Source: CAZWCX01 sp964632945
GTDB taxonomy: Bacteria; Planctomycetota; MHYJ01; WSZJ01; CAZWCX01
Direction: 5' to 3'
DNA: 20,813 nucleotides
NCBI GenBank assembly: GCA_964632945.1
Contig: CAZWCX010000122.1
Span: 1-20,813 of the forward strand
The notes beneath the pieces are model-generated. The model was given only the letters and a program-made list of their open reading frames with translations. It searched no databases and was not told the origin of the DNA. A program made the position numbers and the translations under genes. This document shows, piece after piece, positions 8,857 to 16,183 of this stretch; position 1 is the first letter of the stretch; each line of letters opens with the position of its first letter.

Positions 8857-8912
8857 GGGAATTGCGCCTGTTATTGTAGTGGGTAAGCCAAAGAAGCCAT
8901 GTTCCGTACCGG

Positions 8913-8941
8913 AGGATACGAAAAATTACGCCCTGAGTCAA
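8913..8941 (-). promoter_or_regulatory. Sigma70-type promoter of the pseudopilin-kinase cluster
   Basis: Read on the minus strand, TTGACT (8941-8936) and TATCCT (8918-8913) are separated by exactly 17 nt. The -35 matches consensus at 5 of 6 positions and the -10 at 4 of 6, including the key T1, A2 and final T. The predicted transcription start is near 8906, giving a leader of about 50 nt before the TTG start at 8856. This is unusually close to consensus for DNA of this GC content. Confidence 0.65.
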
Positions 8942-9014
8942 TCCGGGCGGAGGAGGCCGACAGCTTGTGTCCATACGCTACGGAACGGCTCAATGTCATT
9001 GGTCTCGTGCGCGA

Positions 9015-9035
9015 AATTCCCATTGTTTGGGAATT
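9015..9035. promoter_or_regulatory. Perfect inverted repeat, candidate operator
   Basis: AATTCCCA and TGGGAATT are exact reverse complements of 8 bases separated by 5 (TTGTT). The site lies about 75 nt upstream of the leftward -35 element and about 270 nt before the universal stress gene start. There is no T tract and no nearby gene end, so a dimeric regulator site is a better reading than a terminator. The cognate regulator is unknown. Confidence 0.45.
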
Positions 9036-9302
9036 ATTCCGCCCCACATGACAGGTTCAGTGAGGGTGAGACCCGATTGCCCGAGCGCGGTCCTCGTCGC
9101 CGCGGCGCACCACGGACCGGTGAACTTCGGATCCGGATCCGGTCTTGACGACCGCTTCGGTCCAGAGCTTGGGTGAAGGGCAAGGCGTTTCATCGAAAAT
9201 GCATGGATGGATACCCTGGAACCGGTCTGGTCGACCTGCGGAGGTCGCGGCAAGCAGGGAGACCTGGACGGGGCTCGCCGGGTGACGTGGAGGGAGATGA
9301 CC

Positions 9303-10223
9303 ATGGATCGCCTCAAGCAGGTCCTCGTGGGGATTGATTTTTCAACGTACTCGGAATCTGCGTTGATCCAGGCGGGAAGACTGGCGGCCGCGTCATCGGC
9401 GAGTCTGCGGGTCGTTCACGTCGTCGAATCCGACGTCCTGGTGGATTTGGAGCGTGCCCTGCCCCATGCCGCTCCGGGACTGCGGGAAAACGTGCTCGCC
9501 ACGTTGTCCGCCCGGCTCAAGGGCCTGGTGGAACTGCATGTGCCGGCCGGCACGGAGTGTCGCACGGAAGTGCGCACCGGTTCACCGGCCGCGGAGATCC
9601 TCGGCCTGGCCAAGACGCTGGGGGTCGACTTGATGGTCCTCGGCGCGCACGGGACGGGAGGGGCCGGGGACGGGGCGGCGGGGATCCTGGCGACGAAGTG
9701 TGTCCGGAAGGCGCCGTGCAAGGTCATGCTCGTCCGGGCGGCCCATGGGGCGGCGTTCCGCCGCGTGGCGGTCCTGACCGACTTTTCTCCCGTCGCCGCC
9801 CGCGCCGCGATGCAGGGGATCCGGGTGGCGCAGATGGACCAGGCGACGCTGAGCTTCCTGCACATGTTCCAGCCGCCCTGGGCGGTGCTCCACTACGCCG
9901 CCCCCACGCCGCAGGCCGATCCCCACTTCATCGCGGGCTTCCGTCAGGCGCTGGACGCGGAGATGGAGGCCTTCCTGGCCCCCTTCGCGGCGGATCTGAA
10001 GGGGATCACGGTGGAGCGCCGGATCCTCGATCATATGCACCCGGCCTCGGGAATCGTGGCGTGGTTGGGTCAGGAGAAGATCGATCTGGCCGTGGTCGGC
10101 ACGCATGGCCGATCCGCGCTGATCCGGATGATCATCGGCACGACGGCCGAGCGGATTCTCCGGGATTCTCCCTGCTCGGTTCTGGCGGTCAAGCCGGAAG
10201 GATCCGAGATCGCGGGGACCTGA
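9303..10223 (+). CDS. Tandem-domain universal stress protein
   Basis: Cytoplasmic protein of 306 residues with two consecutive UspA folds. The ATG at 9303 is chosen because GGAGGGAG lies at the right distance before it and the fold begins at once with VLVGIDFS. The ATG at 9297 sits almost on the ribosome site, and the in-frame ATG at 9207 would add non-conserved residues. Each half starts with a beta strand and Asp-Phe-Ser (VGIDFS, AVLTDFS). The second half ends with GTHGRSALIRMIIGTT, which fits the nucleotide-binding motif G-x2-G-x9-G-S/T exactly. The first half has GAHGTGGAGDGAAGIL, with the spacing kept but Ile in place of Ser/Thr, so it may bind nucleotide poorly. Proteins of this family respond to starvation, redox or other stress. 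Only plus-strand gene in the window, divergent from the pseudopilin cluster and convergent with the giant kinase. Identity very sure; trigger unknown. Confidence 0.95.
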   Translation: MDRLKQVLVGIDFSTYSESALIQAGRLAAASSASLRVVHVVESDVLVDLERALPHAAPGLRENVLATLSARLKGLVELHVPAGTECRTEVRTGSPAAEILGLAKTLGVDLMVLGAHGTGGAGDGAAGILATKCVRKAPCKVMLVRAAHGAAFRRVAVLTDFSPVAARAAMQGIRVAQMDQATLSFLHMFQPPWAVLHYAAPTPQADPHFIAGFRQALDAEMEAFLAPFAADLKGITVERRILDHMHPASGIVAWLGQEKIDLAVVGTHGRSALIRMIIGTTAERILRDSPCSVLAVKPEGSEIAGT

Positions 10224-10468
10224 CGCCCTCGGGGTGTGCGCGCCGACTTGCGGACCGTGCGCGCGCGGGGCGCCGGCATGGGCGGTCGCGAGAGGCACGG
10301 GTCTGCGGGTCGCCCCCGCGGTCCGGGTTCCCCTCGCGCCGGCCGGCGGGAGTCCCCGCAGGCCGCGCGTCGACGGCGATCCTGATCGGCGGCGTGGCGG
10401 CGGCGCTGGCGAACGTGCGCGGGATCGCGGACGGTCCCGCCGGCGCCGACGCAGGCCCGGGCGCGCGC
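10224..10468. other. Convergent intergenic spacer
   Basis: This 245-base GC-rich spacer lies between the universal stress gene stop and the giant kinase stop. It has several short GC palindromes but no hairpin followed by a T tract on either strand, so no intrinsic terminator can be named. Confidence 0.4.
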
Positions 10469-13400
10469 CTACCGGCCCTCGATCTGCGCAAGCAATTCCG
10501 CCCACCGGGGATCTGCGCGCAGCGGCGCTAGGTCGGAATCCGCCTCCAGGTGCGCGCGATCCGACCAGCCGGCCTGGATCGCCGCCTCGAGACGCGCGAA
10601 GGCGCGGTCCCTCCAGGCCGCCGCCTCGGTCGCCTCCACCTCACGCGCCTCCGCGCCGGGCGCGACGCGACCGACGCTGCGCAGCGCCAGAAGGCAGCCG
10701 AGATTGTACTGCAGCCCCGGGATCTGCTCCCGGGCCAGGGAGTCGGCGGGATCCCGCGCCACCACCTCCTCGAGGTCCCTCAACGCCGCCTCGAGTGTCG
10801 ATAGCGCATCCCCCCCCTGCGCCAGGATGGTCATGGCCCGGTTTCGATTCAGGATTCCCCGACCGAAAAGCGCCTCGAGGTTTCCGGGCCGGAGACGAAG
10901 CGCCTCACCGTAGTCCGCCCGGGCGGCCGAGAACTGTTCGTCGGGATCTTCCCCGCGGTTCCTTCGGTACGCCCCCCAGTTTTGCTGCAGGTCCGCGCGT
11001 CCGATCCAGGCTCGGGGATCCGACGGCGCCAGGCCCAGTGCCCGATCCAGATCCGCCAGCGCGCTCCGGTAGGTCGGAACGGGATCGCTTCCCGCCTCGC
11101 CGAGGGCGACCCCCAAGTTCGTGCCGATGCATCCGCGTGTCGACCACAGATTCGCCGCCGCAGGTCGCCGGTCGATCGCGCGGTCCAGGAATTCCAACGC
11201 CTCTCGCCACAGCCTCTGCGCCTCGCCCGGCGGAAACCCCGGTTGCAGGGCCTGGTTGTCCCGCAGAATCGCCAGGTTCAACCAGATCTCCGGGTCGCCG
11301 GGGTTCCTCTCCCCCGCCTGCAGGAGGTCCACCGCCGCGGCCGCGTACCCCGGGGCGGGGTCCTCTCCCCCACGGATGCCCTCGCGTGCGCGATTCAGAC
11401 GCTCCACGCCCCGGTGCAACCGGATCTCCCACGAGAACGGCATCCGGTGCAACGCCTGGTCGAAGTCGGCCAACGCCGCCTCGCGGTGGGATCGGGCCTC
11501 GCGGCCCCGGGCCGCTTCATGCTGCGCGGCCGCCGAATGAGCTTTCCCCCGCAGTCCCCACGCTTCGCCCCGTTCCGGGAATCTCCGCAACAACTCCTCC
11601 GCGTCACGCATCGCCTGGGACAGACATTCGGTCGGATCCTCTCCCCGACCGGATCGGACGCGCGCCCATTCCCGGGCAAGATCCGCCCGCACGATCCGGG
11701 CCAACGGGGACTGCGGGGCGCAGCGGATCGCTTGCTGAATTTCGTCCCATGCCCGCCGGTAGTCCTCCGTCGGATCGAGTCCCACGTGGGCCCGCCGCTG
11801 GCCCTCCACGCGAAAGAGGTTGCTCCGGCCGATGCGCGCGAACGCCTGCTCCGGCGCGCGGGCAACCGCGTGGTCCAGGTCTTCCCGCGCCCCCTGGAAC
11901 CACTTCGCGGGGTCCTGCCCCGCCTCGGCAACCGCTCGACCCCACTCCAGGCGAAAGTGCGCCCGGACCGTGCGCGACTCCGCGAGGTCGGGATCGAGTT
12001 CGACGGCGCGATCGAGGTCGGCGCCGGCGGTCGCCCACTCGCTGTCCGCGCCGACAGGCGAGTCGCCCCGGAACCGGACCCGGTCCCCGCGCGCCCGGCC
12101 GCGGCACCGCCAGGCATCCGCCCGGAGCGGAGCCCGCGCCCGCGCGAACTCCGCACTGGCGATCGCCTGATCGAACGCCCCGGTCGGGTCCTCCCCGCGG
12201 TCGATGCGGGAGCGCGCCCAGCTCAGCGCAAGCGTCCCCCGGGTCAGCCAGGGATCGATCGATCCGGGTTGCAGGGCCGCCGCGCGCGCGGCATGCTCGA
12301 GCGCGTTCTCGAAGCCCGGACCGGGATCTCCCCCGGTCTCCGCGAGATACTCGCCCCGCAGCCCGTCGAGTTCCGCGCGCCCGACCCAGACGATCCCATC
12401 CGTCGGCTCGATTTGCGCCGCCCGCGCGAGGTCCGCCTCCGCCTCCATCAAGAGTTGTGCCGGGTCCTCTCCGCAACGCACTCTCGCTCGGCCGAGCTCG
12501 AGCCGGGCCCGGGCGCGCTCCGTCAGCGCCGACGCGTCGCGAGCCCGTCGCCCCAGCGCGTTCGTCAGAGCCGCGACGGCCGTCTCCCCGTGCGCGACGG
12601 GGGACTTGCCCAGGGCCAGGTCCCGGCGCATGAGGGCCAGCGCGATTCGACCGCGGCACCGCCACCCCCCGGACGAGGACGGATGCAATTCCAACACGCG
12701 ATCGCAGGCGATCAAGGCATCGGCCACGAGGTCTCCCGGGTCCCGACCCCGCTCCACGCCATGGCCGATCCAGGCCTCGAGGAGATCGGCGCGGGCCATC
12801 AGTCCGAGTTCCAGGTCGGGGCGAAGTCGGATCGCCCGGTCGGACTCCTCGAGTCCGCGGCGGAAAGACGGCGTCGGATCCTCCCCGCGGGCGATCGACC
12901 ATTCGCCGCGGACCCGGAACAGGTCCGCGCGCAGCGCCCGCGCCATCGGATCGTCCGCGGCCAGCCGAACCGCATGATCGAGGTCCTCGGCCGCAAGCGC
13001 GAAGAGGGGCTCCGGATCGTCGCCGCGCTGCCAGCGAACGCGCGCCAGCGTGGCCACGACCACCGACCGACGGCACCGTGCCTCCATCAGGTTCGGGAAG
13101 AGCGCCAGGGCGCGTTCCAGGTCGGCCAGCGCCTCCGCCCACAGAACTTCCGGCGGACGTCCCTCGCCGCCTCCCCCTCGCCCCCACTCCCAGAGAAGCG
13201 CCGCCCGCAGCGCAAGGAATTCCGGCCGCGGGTAAAGACGCAGGATCTCCGTGACATCCGCCAGCGCGGCGGGATACGCGTCCGGCGACGGCTCACCACG
13301 AGCCGCCGCGAGCACGGCCTGGACCCGTCGCGCGTGAGCACGCTGCATGAGGTAGACGAATTGCCCCTGGTCGCGGGCAAGCCCCTCCGTGCAGGTCCGG

Positions 13401-15742
13401 ATACAGCCCGCCGGATCTCCGGCGTCGATTTGGATCTGAGCCCGACAGATCCGGGCTTCGTCCAGGGTGGGGGCGAGAGTCGAGGCGCGCTCGAGGTGGG
13501 CCAGGGCCGTGGCGCGCTCCGCCTCCTCCTCCGCCGCGTACGCGAAGATCCCGCGCGCGCACTCCCGGATCGCCGGGGGGAGAGACGACGGCGCCGCACC
13601 CGGGAGTGCGGGCTGCACGAGGGGTCCGAGGTCCGCGCGGATCCGCCGGCGCAGGTCGGCGATCCGGGGGTCGACCGCAGCCGCTCGGGCCGCATGCGCT
13701 CCCGGAGTCGCCGCCGTCCCCGGGACCTCGGCCGGCGGGAAGTCCCACACGCGCTCCGCGGCAAGGTCGAACGAGCGGATCAGGAGGAGGACCGCGCGTT
13801 CGTACCGGCTCGGCGCAAACGACGGATCGAGCGCGAGGGCGGCGTCTTGGTGCCGGACCGCATCCTCCAGGAACAGGAGGGCCCGGGAGAGCCGTCCGAG
13901 GTGATAGTGGGGCTCGGGCCGCCGAGGCTCCCGCGCGATCGCCTCGGCCGCGGCCTGTTGGAGTTGCTGTCGGTAGTCCTCCACCTCGGCGAGCGGCGCG
14001 CCGGCGCGACGAACCCGCAGCGCAGCGTCGAGGTAGAGGTCGGCGCGCTCGCGCAGCGCCGCCAGCATGGCCTCCCGCAGCCGGGCCTGTTCCTGCTCCG
14101 CCTCCGCCCGCGCGCTTTGTTCCCGGGCGCGGTCTTCCGCGGCGATCCGGGCGCGCCGGTTCTCCCGGCCGAAGGCCAGCGTCGCCGCGAGGGCGACCCC
14201 CAGGGCCCCGACCAGCAGGGGACGTCGCCGACACCAGCGGAGCGCCGGCTCCCACGGCTTGGGCGGCCGCGCCCGAATCCCCTCCTCCTCCAGATACCGC
14301 CGGCAATCCTCCGCCAGATCTCCGGCGCTCGCGTAGCGGAGGTGTTTCTCCCGCGCCATGGCCTTGAGGCAGATCGTCTCGGCGTCGGGGTCCACGCCCG
14401 GGGCCACGCGACGGGGCGGCGGCGGGTCCTCTTGCGCGACTTTCATCGCAACCGCCAAGGGGGACTCGCCGAGGTAGGGAGGCCTGCCGGTCAGCATTTC
14501 GTACAGAATCGCCCCGACCTGGTAGACATCGCTCCGGGCATCCAGTTCTCCGACCCGGGCCTGGGCCTGCTCGGGACTCATGTAAGCCGGCGTGCCCGTC
14601 AGCATCCCGGACTGCGTCAGGACCGCTTCCCCTGCGCCGTCCGGCTTGGCCAGTCCGAAGTCCATCACCTTCAGCGTGCCGCCGGGCTCGCGGATCACAT
14701 TGGCGGGCTTGAGATCGCGGTGGACCACCCCCGCTTCGTGAGCGAACTGCAGCGCCTCGGCGATCTTCCGCACCATACCCACGGCCGCAACGGCGGCGAT
14801 CCCCCCGCGACGATCGAAACCCTCCCCCGCCCGATCCACGCGCGGCGGTCCGACCGGAACGTCGAAGGAAGACGGATCGTCCAGAACGGAGGACAGGTTT
14901 GCGCCTTCGACGTACTCCATCGCCAGGTATGCCTGCCCGCTTTCGACGCCGGCGTCGCAGACCCGGACGATTCCCGGATGGCGCAGTCGACCGAGGACGT
15001 GGGCTTCGCGCTCGAACCGTTTGAGTTCCTCGGGTGCTGCGAAGATCCCCGAGCGCAGGACCTTGACCGCGAAGAACGAATGGAGACCGGGGTGGTACGC
15101 GAGATAGACGATCCCCATGCCGCCGGCGCCGAGCGGACGCGTCAGTTCGTACTTCCCGAGTCGGGAAGGAACCGGGGGCGCCGCGGTCCCATGGACACCC
15201 GGATCCACGACCGCCTGCTTGCGCTGCTCGGTCGCGTCCGGTGGGCGACGGGGGACTCGCGTGTCTTCGTGGCGAGGGCCCGGACGTGTCGCGGACTCCG
15301 GTTCGGCCCCACCGGGGGATTGCGCAGCCAGGACGGCCCCCACCTGCGCGCGGGTCAATCGGCCGGCCTGCTCCAAGATCTCCCCGAGCCGGGTCCAGGG
15401 CATTCCGGCGTCTTCCCGGCGCGCCTGCTCGCGGAGCGCCTCGTTCACGACTCCGGGGGCGACGAACCCCATGCGGACGGCAAGAACGCCGAAGCGGTAG
15501 GAGCCCACCCAATCCGCCGCGGGGACGGCGGTCGCGGTCCGATGATCGGACTCGCGCTGGTGTGCCAGCAGACGGGCCAGCTGCTCGTGGTTGAGGAGAC
15601 CGGCTTCGAGGAAGACGACGCCGAGCGGCGGCGGCGGCGTGAAGGACTGCTGAATTCGCAGGGCGGCATCGACCTGCGCGCGGGTGAGAAGGCCGACCTC
15701 GACGGCCAGTCGGCCCAGGAGGCAATCGATGGGGCGGGGCAT
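10469..15742 (-). CDS. Giant transmembrane Ser/Thr protein kinase with 46-residue TPR-like repeat array
   Basis: Protein of 1757 residues. Residues 1-142 hold four copies of a G-x-LT-x2-QV-type helical motif (GLLTRAQVDAAL, GLLNHEQLARLL, GFVAPGVVNEAL, GRLTRAQVGAVL), resembling the GspE N-terminal domain. The kinase domain spans about 197-485: GAGGMG at 205-210, Lys227, HRDLKPAN at 341-348, DFG at 361-363, and SPE at 389-391. An insertion of about 35 residues (about 288-322) precedes helix E. One membrane span lies at about 507-524, then a charged coiled coil (about 525-570) and TPR-like helices. Residues about 816-1689 are about 19 repeats, mostly exactly 46 residues long, each opening with a G-x-D-P turn. 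The C-terminus (LEADSDLAPLRADPRWAELL) is like those of planctomycete TPR kinases. The ATG at 15742 has GGGAG upstream and a candidate promoter further up. Kinase activity is expected; the extracytoplasmic repeats probably bind proteins. Substrate unknown. Confidence 0.95.
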   Translation of the reverse strand: MPRPIDCLLGRLAVEVGLLTRAQVDAALRIQQSFTPPPPLGVVFLEAGLLNHEQLARLLAHQRESDHRTATAVPAADWVGSYRFGVLAVRMGFVAPGVVNEALREQARREDAGMPWTRLGEILEQAGRLTRAQVGAVLAAQSPGGAEPESATRPGPRHEDTRVPRRPPDATEQRKQAVVDPGVHGTAAPPVPSRLGKYELTRPLGAGGMGIVYLAYHPGLHSFFAVKVLRSGIFAAPEELKRFEREAHVLGRLRHPGIVRVCDAGVESGQAYLAMEYVEGANLSSVLDDPSSFDVPVGPPRVDRAGEGFDRRGGIAAVAAVGMVRKIAEALQFAHEAGVVHRDLKPANVIREPGGTLKVMDFGLAKPDGAGEAVLTQSGMLTGTPAYMSPEQAQARVGELDARSDVYQVGAILYEMLTGRPPYLGESPLAVAMKVAQEDPPPPRRVAPGVDPDAETICLKAMAREKHLRYASAGDLAEDCRRYLEEEGIRARPPKPWEPALRWCRRRPLLVGALGVALAATLAFGRENRRARIAAEDRAREQSARAEAEQEQARLREAMLAALRERADLYLDAALRVRRAGAPLAEVEDYRQQLQQAAAEAIAREPRRPEPHYHLGRLSRALLFLEDAVRHQDAALALDPSFAPSRYERAVLLLIRSFDLAAERVWDFPPAEVPGTAATPGAHAARAAAVDPRIADLRRRIRADLGPLVQPALPGAAPSSLPPAIRECARGIFAYAAEEEAERATALAHLERASTLAPTLDEARICRAQIQIDAGDPAGCIRTCTEGLARDQGQFVYLMQRAHARRVQAVLAAARGEPSPDAYPAALADVTEILRLYPRPEFLALRAALLWEWGRGGGGEGRPPEVLWAEALADLERALALFPNLMEARCRRSVVVATLARVRWQRGDDPEPLFALAAEDLDHAVRLAADDPMARALRADLFRVRGEWSIARGEDPTPSFRRGLEESDRAIRLRPDLELGLMARADLLEAWIGHGVERGRDPGDLVADALIACDRVLELHPSSSGGWRCRGRIALALMRRDLALGKSPVAHGETAVAALTNALGRRARDASALTERARARLELGRARVRCGEDPAQLLMEAEADLARAAQIEPTDGIVWVGRAELDGLRGEYLAETGGDPGPGFENALEHAARAAALQPGSIDPWLTRGTLALSWARSRIDRGEDPTGAFDQAIASAEFARARAPLRADAWRCRGRARGDRVRFRGDSPVGADSEWATAGADLDRAVELDPDLAESRTVRAHFRLEWGRAVAEAGQDPAKWFQGAREDLDHAVARAPEQAFARIGRSNLFRVEGQRRAHVGLDPTEDYRRAWDEIQQAIRCAPQSPLARIVRADLAREWARVRSGRGEDPTECLSQAMRDAEELLRRFPERGEAWGLRGKAHSAAAQHEAARGREARSHREAALADFDQALHRMPFSWEIRLHRGVERLNRAREGIRGGEDPAPGYAAAAVDLLQAGERNPGDPEIWLNLAILRDNQALQPGFPPGEAQRLWREALEFLDRAIDRRPAAANLWSTRGCIGTNLGVALGEAGSDPVPTYRSALADLDRALGLAPSDPRAWIGRADLQQNWGAYRRNRGEDPDEQFSAARADYGEALRLRPGNLEALFGRGILNRNRAMTILAQGGDALSTLEAALRDLEEVVARDPADSLAREQIPGLQYNLGCLLALRSVGRVAPGAEAREVEATEAAAWRDRAFARLEAAIQAGWSDRAHLEADSDLAPLRADPRWAELLAQIEGR
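10676..13297 (-). repeat. About 19 tandem 46-residue (138-bp) repeats within the giant kinase
   Basis: The unit reads roughly G-E-D-P-x3-[FY]-x2-A-x2-D-x3-A-x3-x-P-x3-A-x2-x-R-[AG]-x-L-x4-A. Units begin at residues 816, 859, 907, 953, 999, 1045, 1091, 1137, 1183, 1226, 1275, 1321, 1367, 1413, 1459, 1505, 1551, 1597 and 1643. Most intervals are exactly 46, and the deviations (43 then 49) compensate each other. The protein period is strict while individual residues and DNA have diverged, so this is an old array under structural selection. Each unit looks like a 34-residue TPR with a 12-residue extension. Confidence 0.85.
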
Positions 15743-15807
15743 TCGCCGGAGCTCCCGGGGGTCGACCGAACGATCGAGGGCGCTCGCCGATGCGCGGACC
15801 GTCGGAT

Positions 15808-15836
15808 ACTATAGAGGGAGCGTGCGGCGCAATCCA
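15808..15836 (-). promoter_or_regulatory. Candidate promoter of the giant kinase
   Basis: On the minus strand a good -10, TATAGT (15813-15808), lies 17 nt after a weak -35, TGGATT (15836-15831). A start near 15801 would give a leader of about 59 nt before the ATG at 15742. The -10 stands out in GC-rich DNA; the -35 matches consensus at only 3 of 6 positions. Confidence 0.45.
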
Positions 15837-15899
15837 GTGCCTCATGGAGGTCGGCGCCGCGCTCTTGTCGGCCGGGCCAGGGCGGCGGACGGGCGGGGT

Positions 15900-16120
<221 letters not shown>

Positions 16121-16183
16121 CAGCCTCGGGGTCGGCGGACCGATCCCCGACGGCTTTCCCGCCCGCGGGCGACGAGGCGAGGT

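Larger units (their letters stand above)
8857..9302. other. Divergent intergenic region
   Basis: These 446 bases separate the minus-strand pseudopilin cluster from the plus-strand universal stress gene. The part at about 8860-9055 is visibly more AT-rich than the surrounding genes, as expected for promoter DNA. It contains a sigma70-like promoter firing leftward and a perfect inverted repeat, both listed separately. No convincing promoter hexamer pair was found for the rightward gene. Confidence 0.7.

Noticed and set aside
8871..8900. Tiny open frame (MASLAYPLQ) between the predicted transcription start and the TTG start
   Set aside because: Only ten codons, no ribosome site, and too close to the predicted transcript end; probably chance.
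10982..15814. 1610-codon open frame on the plus strand opposite the giant kinase
   Set aside because: It mirrors the repeat gene in the antisense frame; the kinase motifs and 46-residue period are on the minus strand.
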